NCBI RefSeq assembly: GCF_015326965.1
Contig: NZ_CP017659.1
Coordinates: 4,313,501-4,377,500, forward strand
DNA: 64,000 nucleotides
From: Paenibacillus sp. JZ16
GTDB lineage: Bacteria > Bacillota > Bacilli > Paenibacillales > Paenibacillaceae
Direction: 5' to 3'
The notes beneath the pieces are model-generated. The model was not told the origin of the DNA and made no database searches. It saw only the letters and a list, made by a program, of their open reading frames with translations. A program made the translations under genes and the position numbers. Position 1 is the stretch's first letter, and every line of letters begins with the position of its first letter. This document shows positions 19,932 to 29,471 of this stretch, piece by piece.

Positions 19932-19978
19932 AGATGAAGCAACGTACTATGACATCATCCGGGTGTACCGGTGTTTAT

Positions 19979-20965
19979 TTATTTCAACTTTTGCTTCTCA
20001 GCATCTTTGGGCTGCAGCAGTTGATCAGCCGGCGTATCGGGGTTCATCCAGTTGTCAATTAGATCCCGGGCTTCCTGCACGTCTTCCATGTCGGGCTCGT
20101 TATAATAGACGCCGCCAATTTTCATGCCTTCCCCCATGATCGTATAGCTGGTCATATCCACTTTGCCACCGGTCAGCATCTGTTTCGCCAGGTCAATAAT
20201 GAACTTAGGCTGCATATCGGTCTGGAAATTATCACCCATGATCTCAATCAATTCAGGCACCTTGCCGATCTGATCAAGCTTCATCACCCGCTTGGCCGCT
20301 ACGTCCAAAAACACTTGCTGTCTCTTCGCACGATTAAAGTCGCTGTCCTCCCGATAACGGACGTAATTCAATGCTTCTTCACCGTTATAAATCGGTTTGT
20401 TGGCTTCAATCGTGAATTTCTCATGGTCTCTACCTTTATTGACGATATCCTTGCCGATCGGCAGCTCCACGCCCCCAATGGCATCAACAACATCCTTCAA
20501 GCCCTGAAAATTAATGGAAGCATAATAATCAAGTTCTTCTTCGAAAAATGCCTCCATCGTATCTTTGGCCATTTGATGACCGCCAAATGCAAACGCGTGG
20601 TTAATCTTATCTTTCTTGTCCTTACCGATAATATCGACATACGTGTCCCTTGGAACCGAAATTAAGAGCACTTTGGACTCCATGGGACGCACAACCGCAT
20701 AGATCAACGTGTCCGAACGCGCAGGTTCATCCTCACGCTGGTCACTCCCGAGCAGCATAACCGAGAACGGCTCGCTCTGAAGTACGACAGGTTCAGGTGT
20801 CTTGTCGCTCTGGAGCGGTTTATACGATTTCTGTAATGATTCCTCTACATCCTTTGCCATAAACAGATCAAATGCAACAACCGCTAGCTGCGTTCTGAAC
20901 AAAAATGCGGTTGAGCCAAGCAGTATGACCAAAGCAAGAGTAATATATATTGATTTCCTCTTCAT
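19979..20965 (-). CDS. LytR-CpsA-Psr (LCP) family glycopolymer ligase
   Basis: Family members transfer undecaprenyl-linked wall teichoic acid or other anionic polymers to peptidoglycan at the outer membrane face. The 328-aa protein has one N-terminal membrane helix (about 5-24) and the LCP domain (about 65-230), including DQREDEPARSDTLI, the phosphate-binding SVPRDTYV, INHAFAFGG, and the RYREDSDFNRAKRQQ arginine-rich motif. All look intact. It is flanked by its own terminator and an intergenic region of about 240 bases upstream. Confidence 0.93.
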   Translation of the reverse strand: MKRKSIYITLALVILLGSTAFLFRTQLAVVAFDLFMAKDVEESLQKSYKPLQSDKTPEPVVLQSEPFSVMLLGSDQREDEPARSDTLIYAVVRPMESKVLLISVPRDTYVDIIGKDKKDKINHAFAFGGHQMAKDTMEAFFEEELDYYASINFQGLKDVVDAIGGVELPIGKDIVNKGRDHEKFTIEANKPIYNGEEALNYVRYREDSDFNRAKRQQVFLDVAAKRVMKLDQIGKVPELIEIMGDNFQTDMQPKFIIDLAKQMLTGGKVDMTSYTIMGEGMKIGGVYYNEPDMEDVQEARDLIDNWMNPDTPADQLLQPKDAEKQKLK

Positions 20966-21071
20966 GAGTTCAATTCCTTCTTTATTATAAAATAAATGAA
21001 TAGATAAGTCAGATCGTTAAAGGTCCTTGCTTGCACCCCAAGCTACTTGGCTCCCCCTCCTCTCCTTATTA

Positions 21072-21090
21072 AACGGGAACTCCTCCCGTT
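21072..21090 (-). terminator. Weak hairpin downstream of the carboxypeptidase gene
   Basis: AACGGGA/TCCCGTT with a 5-nt loop, followed by TTTAATAAGG on the minus strand. A terminator is possible but the T run is short. Confidence 0.35.
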
Positions 21091-21205
21091 GACTCACTTC
21101 ATATCAGTAGGTCAGTTCACACATCATCTATTGTAAACCAGATTATTGTCAAATGTGAACCCTTCACCGGCAGTTCTATAAATCTACCAAATCTTCAGCG
21201 ATCTG

Positions 21206-22177
21206 CTAAACAGGTCTCTTATCTTGCGTAAGAGCGGCTGAGATCCCCGAATATTGAAACCAGTCATCCAGCCGCTCTCTCCATGTTAACGTTTTGGCGA
21301 ATCCGTAGTCAAATAGCTTTCGCGTCTCTTCAAATCTTGCTTCTTTGGACTCGGTACCCATGACAACGGCAACAAGCCGACTGCCTTGTTTCTCCGCAGT
21401 ACCCGTGAAGCAGTATCCTGCGTTCGCTGTATACCCTGTCTTTAATCCGTCAGTGCCTTCATAGGAATAAGGACCTCCTACCGATGGCAGCATCCAATTG
21501 GTGTTGCTTAAATATAAATTCCGTCCGCTGATCTTGGTTTGGGTCTTGCTGGAGGTGCTAAGAATATCCGGGTGGCTTCGAATCAAATGTGCTGCCAGCT
21601 TGGCCGTATCCTCTGCGGTCATCGCCGTTTCTCCATCCGATGACCAGGCTTGATCGTTGGCTGTGTTTCGCTCGACTCCCGACGCATTCACGAATCGTGT
21701 CGCGCTGGATAAGCCAATCTCTTTTGCCTTGGCATTCATTTTTCGGACAAACGCTTCCTCGGAGCCTGCAAAATGCTCGGCAAGCGCTACGGCCGCATCA
21801 TTGGCCGAATAAACCGTTATGCTCTGGAACAATTCGCGTACCGTCACGATTTCGCCGGATTTCAAGGCGATTTTAACGCCGCTTACGTCACTTGCGGTAT
21901 CGCTTATCTTGACTTCATCGTCCCAGGATCGGTTCCCGGTTTTAATATCATCCAGAATAACCAACTCGGTCATCAACTTGGACATGCTTGCAGGCGGTAA
22001 GGGTACATCGCCATTTTCGCTGAGCAAAATACGCCCGGTGTTTAAATCCATCAAGACAACCGCTCGCGCGTCCACCTTCGGTTTAAATCCCGCTCGTTCT
22101 ATATTTCCTATGACAACCGCCCCAATCGGGACGATTATTAACAATATCATGACCAGCCAAAGCCACCGTTTTTTCAT
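21206..22177 (-). CDS. D-alanyl-D-alanine carboxypeptidase family protein (S11)
   Basis: Serine acyl-enzyme family that trims the terminal D-Ala of peptidoglycan stem peptides. An N-terminal membrane helix (about 5-25) anchors or exports it. The three penicillin-binding motifs are intact: S64-M-S-K67 in PPASMSKLM, SAN in VYSANDAAVALAEH, and KTG in DGLKTGYT. At 323 aa it lacks the C-terminal PBP5 beta domain of DacA/DacF, so it is a short-form family member. It is unlinked to other genes. Confidence 0.92.
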   Translation of the reverse strand: MKKRWLWLVMILLIIVPIGAVVIGNIERAGFKPKVDARAVVLMDLNTGRILLSENGDVPLPPASMSKLMTELVILDDIKTGNRSWDDEVKISDTASDVSGVKIALKSGEIVTVRELFQSITVYSANDAAVALAEHFAGSEEAFVRKMNAKAKEIGLSSATRFVNASGVERNTANDQAWSSDGETAMTAEDTAKLAAHLIRSHPDILSTSSKTQTKISGRNLYLSNTNWMLPSVGGPYSYEGTDGLKTGYTANAGYCFTGTAEKQGSRLVAVVMGTESKEARFEETRKLFDYGFAKTLTWRERLDDWFQYSGISAALTQDKRPV

Positions 22178-22287
22178 AGAATTAGCCCTCCATAATAATA
22201 GACGGATAAAAAGGGCTTTTGGTCTGCTTTTTTTCGAAAATTTTATTTAGGAATTTTTGTAAAATGGTCCGTTGGTCCTCTGAAATG

Positions 22288-22323
22288 AAAAAGACCCCCA
22301 CCCGTCCGCAGACGGAGGAAGTC
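22288..22323 (-). terminator. Terminator of the opp operon
   Basis: A GC-rich imperfect hairpin (GAC-TCCTCCGTC / GACGG-GGGGGTC) followed by TTTTTCATT on the minus strand. Confidence 0.75.
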
Positions 22324-22390
22324 CCTCTAGAAATTTTTATCTAATAATCGCTCTGGTTGCTGTCAGAAACTTTAGATACGAAGAGTCATA

Positions 22391-23356
22391 TTAAGCGTAG
22401 TGGCAAGCAACGAAGTGATTGTTACCCATATCGCGATACTCTGGAATCTCCTGCTTGCACAGGTCTGAAGCCAGCGGACAGCGAGTATGGAACTTGCAGC
22501 CGGAAGGCGGGTTCGCCGGGCTTGGGATGTCTCCCTGCAGTACGATCCGATCGCGCTTCAGCGTTGGATCCGGTACTGGCACAGCCGATAGCAAGGCTTT
22601 TGTATAGGGATGCAGCGGGTTGCGGAACAATTCTTCCTTGCTGGCCATTTCCACCATCGATCCCAGATACATTACCCCAATTCGGTTGCACAAATGCTCT
22701 ACAACACTGAGATCATGTGAAATGAACAAGTAAGTCAACTGTTTATCGCGCTGCAAATCACTAAGCAAGTTGATGATTTGCGCTTGAATCGATACATCCA
22801 GCGCGGAAACCGGCTCATCCGCTACAATAAAGTCTGGATTCAGAATCAATGCGCGGGCAATCCCGATCCGTTGACGCTGTCCACCGGAGAATTCATGCGG
22901 GTAACGATCATAATGATAGGCAGCAAGGCCGCAAATCTCAAGTGTTTCAATCACGCGATCCTTAAGATCCTTACGGTTCACTAAGCCATGGTCAATGAGT
23001 GCTTCGCCGATCGCTTCGCCAACCTTGATTCTTGGGTTCAGGGAGCTGAAAGGATCCTGAAACACGATCTGCATCTTCGGACGCAGTGCACGCATTTTCT
23101 CTTTGGACAAGGTATGGATATCCTGACCATTAAAGATAACCTTACCTTCCGTTTTCTCCAGCAGACGGAGAATGGTTCGGCCAATGGTGCTCTTGCCGCA
23201 GCCGGATTCACCTACAAGCCCGAAGGATTCACCTTTGTTAATGGAAAAGCTGACTCCGTCAACTGCTCTTACATTACCCACCGTCCGCTGCAATATGCCG
23301 CCGGTGATGGGAAAGTATTTCTTCAAACCATCGATTTCGATCAGTGCTTGACTCAT
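22391..23356 (-). CDS. oppF: Peptide ABC transporter ATP-binding protein OppF-like
   Basis: Second of two ATPases powering oligopeptide or dipeptide import (321 aa). Walker A is GESGCGKS, the signature motif [15 protein letters not shown], Walker [13 protein letters not shown], and the H-loop ISHDLSVV. The C-terminal oligopeptide-ABC extension includes a Cys-containing motif (CKFHTRCP). Its start codon shares one base with the oppD stop (TAATG), so the two ATPases are translationally coupled. It is the last gene of the operon. Confidence 0.96.
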   Translation of the reverse strand: MSQALIEIDGLKKYFPITGGILQRTVGNVRAVDGVSFSINKGESFGLVGESGCGKSTIGRTILRLLEKTEGKVIFNGQDIHTLSKEKMRALRPKMQIVFQDPFSSLNPRIKVGEAIGEALIDHGLVNRKDLKDRVIETLEICGLAAYHYDRYPHEFSGGQRQRIGIARALILNPDFIVADEPVSALDVSIQAQIINLLSDLQRDKQLTYLFISHDLSVVEHLCNRIGVMYLGSMVEMASKEELFRNPLHPYTKALLSAVPVPDPTLKRDRIVLQGDIPSPANPPSGCKFHTRCPLASDLCKQEIPEYRDMGNNHFVACHYA

Positions 23357-24330
23357 TACGCTTTCCCCTCCTCTTCATACAACCAGCAAGCGACCTTATG
23401 GCCGTTAGGATCCGTACCGAGCGGAGGCGTCTTCTCTCTACAAATCTGCATGCATGATTCACAGCGATCATGGAAATGACAGTTGTCTCCAAGATCTACC
23501 GGATTGGGTACCTGCCCCGGAATCGAATACAGACGTTCCTGGGTCTGATTAATGATGGGCTTAGCTTTCAAAAGTCCCTTTGTATATGGATGCTTCGGCT
23601 GTTTGAAGAGCTCAATAACCGGGGCTTCTTCAATGACTTTTCCTGCATACATAACAACAACATAGTCCGCCATCTCCGCTACGACACCAAGGTCATGCGT
23701 AATCAGCATAATGGATGTATTCAACTTCCCCTTGATGTCGCGCATCAGATCCAAAATCTGGGCCTGAATCGTAACATCAAGCGCTGTTGTTGGCTCGTCA
23801 GCAATCAGAAGTTTGGGATTACAGCTAAGTGCAATCGCGATCATAATCCGTTGGCGCATACCGCCGCTGAGCTCATGCGGATAGGAGTCGAAAATCTTCT
23901 CCGCACGCGGTATTCCTACCAGATTGATGAGGTCGATGGCACGTTGTTTAGCTTCTTTGCGGTTTACGAGCTGATGCAGCAGAATCGGCTCTACAATCTG
24001 TTCCCCGATCGTTAATACCGGGTTCAGTGAGGTCATCGGTTCCTGGAAGATCATGGCGATATCGTTACCGCGAATCAAACTCATTTCGCGCTTGCTCATC
24101 TTCAACAGGTCCTTGCCTTCATATAGAATCTCTCCTCCTACTGGAGGTGTATCAATTAAACGCATAAGAGACATGGCTGTTACGCTTTTACCACAGCCCG
24201 ACTCACCCACCACGCACAGTGTTTCACCCTCACGGATTTTGAAGCTTACATCGTCGACGGCTTTCACGGTGCCTGCGGAGGTTTGAAAATGCGTTTTTAA
24301 ATTGCGGAATTCAACTAATTCTTTTGCCAT
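23356..24330 (-). CDS. oppD: Peptide ABC transporter ATP-binding protein OppD-like
   Basis: First ATPase of the importer (324 aa). Walker A GESGCGKS, signature [15 protein letters not shown], Walker [14 protein letters not shown]-loop ITHDLGVV, and the C-terminal oligopeptide-ABC region with four Cys ([14 protein letters not shown]), which suggests a metal or Fe-S site as proposed for the family. It pairs with OppF to form the heterodimeric nucleotide-binding unit. It lies 11 bases after oppC. Confidence 0.96.
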   Translation of the reverse strand: MAKELVEFRNLKTHFQTSAGTVKAVDDVSFKIREGETLCVVGESGCGKSVTAMSLMRLIDTPPVGGEILYEGKDLLKMSKREMSLIRGNDIAMIFQEPMTSLNPVLTIGEQIVEPILLHQLVNRKEAKQRAIDLINLVGIPRAEKIFDSYPHELSGGMRQRIMIAIALSCNPKLLIADEPTTALDVTIQAQILDLMRDIKGKLNTSIMLITHDLGVVAEMADYVVVMYAGKVIEEAPVIELFKQPKHPYTKGLLKAKPIINQTQERLYSIPGQVPNPVDLGDNCHFHDRCESCMQICREKTPPLGTDPNGHKVACWLYEEEGKA

Positions 24331-24341
24331 ATTCGCATCTC

Positions 24342-25265
24342 CTACTTCTTCATTTTCGGGTCAAGTGCGTCGCGAAGCCCGTCACCGATCAAGTTGATTG
24401 CAACTACGGTAACCAGAATACACATACCTGGCGGAATCCATAGCCATGGTCTCTTCCGGAAATCAATCAAGTTGTTTGCCGCAGAAATCATATTTCCCCA
24501 GGATGGTGTTGGTGGAACAACCCCAATTCCGAGAAAGCTTAGCGAAGATTCAAAAATAATCGCGCCTGCTACCCCTAAGGTTGCAGATACAATAATGATA
24601 GGAATCGTATTAGGAAGCAGATGGCGGAAAATCTTCCGACGATCTTTAAGACCTAAAGCTTCTGTTGCTTGCATGAACTCCTGCTCGCGGAGCCCCAAGA
24701 TTTGACCACGTACGAGACGGGAGATGCTGCTCCAGCCCAACACACCGATAATCAACATCAAGAAATAGATACGATCCGTTGGCTCCACCTTCAGGTCTGA
24801 CAATATCGCCCCCAGAATAATCAGGATCGGCAGCGTAGGCAATGCCATAAAAATATCAGCCACACGCATAATCAGCGTGTCCACCCATTTACGATAAAAA
24901 CCCGCTAAAGCTCCCAAGGTTGCTCCGATGATGACCGAAATGCCTGTGGCAACAAGGCCAACCAAAAGGGATATTCGTCCAGCAAGCATCATACGCAGTA
25001 AAATATCTCGCCCAAGCTTATCGGTACCTAGCCAATACTTCGAGCTTGGGGGCAAATTCTTATCAGCCACACTGTAATCATATAAGGAATAAGGTGAAAA
25101 GAAAGGGCCAAAAAAGCACAGCAAAAACATAAATACAATTATGAAAAGTCCGATGACAGCGAGACGGTTTCTGGAAAAACGGCGAATCGCAATTCGCCAT
25201 GGGGAATCCGGCCGCTTCTTCGGAACTGGTAGATTCGTTTTTAATGGTGCAGTCTCTGCGGACAA
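24342..25265 (-). CDS. oppC: Peptide ABC transporter permease OppC-like
   Basis: Inner-membrane subunit (307 aa) with an N-terminal cytoplasmic extension, about six membrane helices, and the EAA motif region with the ATPase contact (EALGLKDRRKIFRHLLPNTIP). It forms the channel with OppB. Its gene starts 12 bases after oppB and is followed 11 bases later by oppD. Confidence 0.95.
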   Translation of the reverse strand: MSAETAPLKTNLPVPKKRPDSPWRIAIRRFSRNRLAVIGLFIIVFMFLLCFFGPFFSPYSLYDYSVADKNLPPSSKYWLGTDKLGRDILLRMMLAGRISLLVGLVATGISVIIGATLGALAGFYRKWVDTLIMRVADIFMALPTLPILIILGAILSDLKVEPTDRIYFLMLIIGVLGWSSISRLVRGQILGLREQEFMQATEALGLKDRRKIFRHLLPNTIPIIIVSATLGVAGAIIFESSLSFLGIGVVPPTPSWGNMISAANNLIDFRKRPWLWIPPGMCILVTVVAINLIGDGLRDALDPKMKK

Positions 25266-25277
25266 GTGAATCTCCTC

Positions 25278-26240
25278 CTACTTTAAGCGAATTCTTGGAT
25301 CTGCAGCTCCATATAGAACGTCAGACAATAGGTTGCCCAGAAGTGTCAGTACGGATATGAATACTGTGAACCCAAGCATGAACGGATAGTCCCGCATATT
25401 GATCGATTCCAGATAGACTTGACCGACCCCGGGCCAGATGAAAATTTTCTCCATGATGATGGCTCCACCAAATAAAGATGGAAGCTCAAAGCCCATGAGA
25501 GTGATGGCAGGAAGCATGGCATTACGCAGCGCATGCTTGAAAATAACCGTACGTTCTTTCAATCCCTTTGCACGGGCTGTGCGGATGTAATCCTGACGGA
25601 TAACCTCCAGCATGCTTGTACGGAAATACCGCGTCAAACTACCTGTGCTCAGCATCGTAAGCACGGTAACCGGTAAGAACATATGCCATGCAATATCGAT
25701 CAGTTGATCCCATGTGCTTCCGTTCATTCCCGAAGTCTTCATACTGCCAACAGGGAACCATCCTAAATCCAAGGCAAGAAACTTGATAAGCAGGAGTCCG
25801 AGAAAGAAAGAAGGCAGTGACATACACAAGAAAACTAATAAAGTTATGATCTTATCAAACAATGAATACTGAAACTTCGCTGAGAACACGCCAGCAAAAG
25901 CAGCTATTATCCAACTCAATATTAAACTGAAAATAGCCACAAAAAAAGAATTCCATACGTAATTATTCATTACGGTTGTGACAGGTTGTTTGTGCACAAG
26001 GGAATCTCCGAGATTGCCCTTTAACATATTACCGACCCATGTAAGATAACGCTCAACAGGCGGCTTATCCAAACCATAAATTTCCCGAAGCTGAGCTGCT
26101 TTCTCAGCAGTCATCGTCGGGTTGTTCACTGCAGTGATATAATCACCTGGTACCAAAGATGATATTGCAAATATGAGAATCGAGATCCCGATCATGGTCG
26201 GGATGATCTGCAGCAGCCTCCGGATAATGTACTGCTTCAT
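25278..26240 (-). CDS. oppB: Peptide ABC transporter permease OppB-like
   Basis: Inner-membrane subunit (320 aa) with about six membrane helices and the EAA-type loop ARAKGLKERTVIFKHALRNA. It begins MKQYIIRRLLQIIPTMIGIS, the usual OppB/DppB start. It is separated from the upstream binding-protein gene by 66 bases that contain a stable hairpin. Confidence 0.95.
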   Translation of the reverse strand: MKQYIIRRLLQIIPTMIGISILIFAISSLVPGDYITAVNNPTMTAEKAAQLREIYGLDKPPVERYLTWVGNMLKGNLGDSLVHKQPVTTVMNNYVWNSFFVAIFSLILSWIIAAFAGVFSAKFQYSLFDKIITLLVFLCMSLPSFFLGLLLIKFLALDLGWFPVGSMKTSGMNGSTWDQLIDIAWHMFLPVTVLTMLSTGSLTRYFRTSMLEVIRQDYIRTARAKGLKERTVIFKHALRNAMLPAITLMGFELPSLFGGAIIMEKIFIWPGVGQVYLESINMRDYPFMLGFTVFISVLTLLGNLLSDVLYGAADPRIRLK

Positions 26241-26264
26241 AATATTCCTCCCGGCTTATAAGTG

Positions 26265-26296
26265 CATATGCCCAGCTCTTGCGAGCTGAGCATATG
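26265..26296 (-). other. Intercistronic hairpin between oppA and oppB
   Basis: CATATGC-CAGCTC / GAGCTG-GCATATG with a 4-nt loop, and no T run on the minus strand. It sits where transporter operons often carry a stem that protects the abundant binding-protein transcript or partly terminates it. Confidence 0.65.
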
Positions 26297-26306
26297 TTTC
26301 TTGATG

Positions 26307-28070
26307 CTATTGTTGAATTTCTGCTTTGTACAGGTCAATTGCGAAATCTTTGTACGGTGTGATGTCAATGCCGTTCAATCTGGAGTTGATTGCCCATGCA
26401 TCACGTCTTTGGTAAATCGGAAGATCCGGAACGTCTTTATTCAGCACTTGATATGCTTCAGCATAAGCAGCTTTACGCTCTTCCAGATCAAAGGCGTTTA
26501 GACCTTTTTTCATAGCTGCATCATAGTCAGGGTTGGAATATCCGATGTCATTTTGCTGTCCATCTGTGATATATACCGTGGAGTCTGGATCTGGAGTCAA
26601 GCCCCATGCAGCAAAGAACATATCGAACTCGCCTTTATCCTTCTTATCCATGATTGCATTAAAGTCCAAAGTTTCAGCTGTCAACTTGATGCCCAGCTCT
26701 TGGTAGTTCTGTGTCATGACAGGAATCAAAGCATCAATTACCGGGTTGTCAGCAGTTGCCGAGAAATGAATCTCGAATTTCTTGCCGTCTTTCTCGCGGA
26801 TGCCATCAGCACCTGGAGCCCATCCTGCTTCATCAAGAAGCTGCTTCGCTTTTTCCATATCAAACTCATACGGCTCAATACCTTCATTCGTGAAAGCCCA
26901 TGATTCGCTGGACTGTGGAATGTTGATTACGTTAGCATATTGGCCATAGATAATTTCTACAACCTCAGCGCGGTTCAAACCATAAATCAATGCTTGACGA
27001 ACTTTAGGGTCTTGGAACTTAGGATCTTTATGGTTCATCGCAACATAACCATAACCATTGGTTGGGAAGATGTTAATGTCCAAGAAGCCCATCTCTTTCA
27101 ACGCTTCTACGTTATCTTCGTTAACAGTAACCATATCCATATCGATTTCACCGGATTGGAACATAGCCAATCTAGTTTCTTCGGTAGTTGTCTTGTATAT
27201 TACGTTCTTAATTTTTGGTGCGCCCAAGAAGTAGTTCGGGTTAGCTTCCAATACAACCTCTTGTCCAGGAGAGAAGCTTTTCAGTACATATTGACCGCTA
27301 CCAATTGGTTTAGCATGCAGATCTTTCATATATTCCAGGTTGCCTTGCTTGTAACCTTTTCCATAGTATGCTTCCGGTACAAAAGGAATCGTACCGAGAT
27401 TATCTTTGGTCATGGCGTTTGCTTCGGTAACTTCGATTTCAATAGTATGGTCGTCAATGACTTTAATACCGGAGATATCTTTAGCTTTACCTTCGTTGTA
27501 CTCTTTACCGCCTTTGATATGAACGGACATCAGATCGGATTGGCCGTCATAGCTGGAATCATGATAAACTTTCATAGCGAAAGCATAGTCTTTTACAGTA
27601 ACCGGAGTGCCATCAGAATATGTCACGCCTGGCTTCAATTTGAATGTGTATTTCAATTTGTCTTCGGATACTTCCACGCTCTCAGCCAGGCGATTATTAT
27701 AAGTTCCATCACCGTTCAGCGAGAAGAAAGAATCGAAAATTGCTTCTACAACATATTTGTCATATGCTGTTTGCCAGTAGAATGGGCTAAATACCCCTTT
27801 AGGCGCTGTCATACCAACAACGAGTGTGTCTTTACGTGCCAACGCATTCGCCGGATTAGCAGATGGATTTTCTGCCTCGAAGTAACCTTGGCTTTCGTCT
27901 CCAGTTTCAGCAGGCGGTTCTGTAGTATCTTTGTCGCCTTCAGCTGGTGGTGTTTGCTCCGTTTGCTCCCCTTGACTTGGCTGTTCTGCTGTTCCTCCGC
28001 TCGAACATGCAGCCAGTACCGTGATGGCCAAAAGCATGATTGCAAGCAGAAGTGACATTCTTTTCTTCAT
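26307..28070 (-). CDS. oppA: Peptide ABC transporter substrate-binding lipoprotein OppA-like
   Basis: Extracellular binding protein (family SBP_bac_5) that delivers peptides to the OppBCDF transporter. The 587-aa product has a lipoprotein signal with lipobox LAAC (Cys at about residue 22), then a Thr/Pro/Glu/Gln-rich linker to about 60, then the large binding domain with AESVEVSEDKLKYTFKL, VRQALIYGLNRAE and a C-terminal lobe. The ATG at 28070 follows AAGAGGAGGATTCGC; the upstream open frame has no start signal. First gene of the operon. Long AT-rich DNA lies upstream. Confidence 0.96.
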   Translation of the reverse strand: MKKRMSLLLAIMLLAITVLAACSSGGTAEQPSQGEQTEQTPPAEGDKDTTEPPAETGDESQGYFEAENPSANPANALARKDTLVVGMTAPKGVFSPFYWQTAYDKYVVEAIFDSFFSLNGDGTYNNRLAESVEVSEDKLKYTFKLKPGVTYSDGTPVTVKDYAFAMKVYHDSSYDGQSDLMSVHIKGGKEYNEGKAKDISGIKVIDDHTIEIEVTEANAMTKDNLGTIPFVPEAYYGKGYKQGNLEYMKDLHAKPIGSGQYVLKSFSPGQEVVLEANPNYFLGAPKIKNVIYKTTTEETRLAMFQSGEIDMDMVTVNEDNVEALKEMGFLDINIFPTNGYGYVAMNHKDPKFQDPKVRQALIYGLNRAEVVEIIYGQYANVINIPQSSESWAFTNEGIEPYEFDMEKAKQLLDEAGWAPGADGIREKDGKKFEIHFSATADNPVIDALIPVMTQNYQELGIKLTAETLDFNAIMDKKDKGEFDMFFAAWGLTPDPDSTVYITDGQQNDIGYSNPDYDAAMKKGLNAFDLEERKAAYAEAYQVLNKDVPDLPIYQRRDAWAINSRLNGIDITPYKDFAIDLYKAEIQQ

Positions 28071-28690
28071 GCGAATCCTCCTCTTAAAAAATGTTGTTGC
28101 ATTATAAATTATCAGGACGAATATTGAAATCATCCTTAAATAATTTCGAACAGAATTCTCGTTCTCCAGGATGTCATGGCATGATGTGAAATAAATTGAA
28201 AGTTTTACAGAAAATATACCATTGGTCAATTAGTGCCAAAGTCTCTAGCAAAATCTTCTTGCCTATAAAATTAATGTTATGATACGTGTAAATTTAGGTA
28301 ACGTCAATTACTTTTTTTCATATTTCTCAAAAATCATGTTTTTAACGTCGTTTTTGAGGTTAATAATTAAGTTTATCTCCGTTGTATATCCTTAGTTTAC
28401 TGAAAATGTATGTAATATCAAGATTTATTTACAATTTATAGCTATAATCACTTGTGGTTTAACAGTGTATATGTAATATTTTATTACACAATATCTAAAA
28501 TTTCATCTACATCTTCATTGGTTGAGTTCTTTAAGTTATGTATATGTTATATTATTTTACGCATACTGCGATTGTCTTCCTTGATTACAACTAGAAACCA
28601 TTTTTATGTAATATATTATCCTTACGATATGCTTCAATTCGGTATTAGATGACGTGTATTTATGGTTCTGCTTTCTCATAGTTTTACCTC
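28071..28690. other. AT-rich intergenic region upstream of oppA
   Basis: No supported gene. Much richer in A+T than its surroundings, with TATGTAATAT occurring three times (about 28408, 28466 and 28600) and a CodY-like box at 28394-28408 (AGTTTACTGAAAATG, 12 of 15 to the AATTTTCWGAAAATT consensus). A weaker one is near 28203. It must hold the opp promoter. Confidence 0.5.
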
Positions 28691-28710
28691 CTACAGCGTT
28701 AACGCTTAAA

Positions 28711-28745
28711 AAAAGCAATCCAGGACTGTGGTCCGGATTGCTTTT
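28711..28745 (-). terminator. Terminator of the SRAP gene
   Basis: Perfect 11-bp AAAAGCAATCC/GGATTGCTTTT stem followed by a T run on the minus strand. A 12-bp perfect palindrome AGCGTTAACGCT lies just beyond at 28695-28706. Confidence 0.85.
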
Positions 28746-28796
28746 ATGTTGAATTCCATGTCAGATAAATCAACCTTGCTCTTTCATACTTGCGAA

Positions 28797-29471
28797 CTAC
28801 AGATTCTTCACCCAAGCGAGCTTTAAATCCATCTCTTCAATGCACTGCTGGTGATCATTCGTATCGTCAGCCACTAAAGGCGTCACCGGATACATTCGCA
28901 TCTGCCCGCGATACGTATGAAGCAGCGGATGCACCGCATGTCTCCCTTGGATCTCCGGATCCAGCCACTTTTCCATGTTTTCCTCTGACAGAATCGCCGG
29001 CATTCGTGTTTCGAACTCTCGAATCGCTTCATTGGCCTCTGTCATTAGAACCGTGCATGTTCTCATTTCATTTCCCCTGGCATCGCGCCATGTCTCGTAT
29101 AAACCAGCCATACCGAATATTTCATGATCCCCGATTACGGTCCGTACCGCATAACTCCGTTTACCAACCGTTCGCCAGTAATATAAACCGTTACAAGGGA
29201 TCACACAGCGTCTTGTGTCAATCGCTTTACGGTAAGTGGGATTTTGATCAACGGTTGTAATATCAGCATTGACTGCGTCTTTACCCCAATAGGGCACTAA
29301 CCCCCATCGATACTCATCAAGCACTCGTTCTCCCTGTTCTTGTATAATGACCGGCATGGTTTGGGTAGGGCTAATGTTGTACCGGCTCTTGTAGTAATAC
29401 ATTACCCGATTAATGCCAAAGCGTTGATTCACTTCATCGATCCCTGCGGACAGCGAGAATCGTCTACACAT
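28797..29471 (-). CDS. SRAP (YedK/HMCES-like) family protein, divergent active site
   Basis: SRAP proteins crosslink to abasic sites in single-stranded DNA through Cys2, protecting forks. This 224-aa protein has Cys2 (MCRRFS), the YNISPTQ and RWGLVPYWGKD motifs, and RRCVIP. However, the glutamate expected in the GFYEW motif is Tyr98 (GLYYW), and the histidine expected two residues before RMP is Glu154 (ETRMPAIL). The usual NARAET motif reads NADITT, keeping Asn68 but losing the Arg and Glu. So chemistry may differ from E. coli YedK or human HMCES. It is a single-gene unit with its own terminator and ribosome site (AAAGGAGGTAGTTAT). Confidence 0.88.
   Translation of the reverse strand: MCRRFSLSAGIDEVNQRFGINRVMYYYKSRYNISPTQTMPVIIQEQGERVLDEYRWGLVPYWGKDAVNADITTVDQNPTYRKAIDTRRCVIPCNGLYYWRTVGKRSYAVRTVIGDHEIFGMAGLYETWRDARGNEMRTCTVLMTEANEAIREFETRMPAILSEENMEKWLDPEIQGRHAVHPLLHTYRGQMRMYPVTPLVADDTNDHQQCIEEMDLKLAWVKNL

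Noticed and set aside
26940..28055. 371-codon open frame opposite oppA
   Set aside because: Antisense shadow of a well-supported gene; no start signal and odd residue composition (Phe/Cys/Ile-rich).
28452..28652. 66-codon open frame in the AT-rich region before oppA
   Set aside because: AT-driven Tyr/Ile/Phe-rich translation without a start signal.
28695..28706. AGCGTTAACGCT palindrome as a catabolite-repression (cre) site
   Set aside because: It has the palindromic LacI-type centre but does not fit the cre consensus and lies downstream of a gene, not at a promoter.
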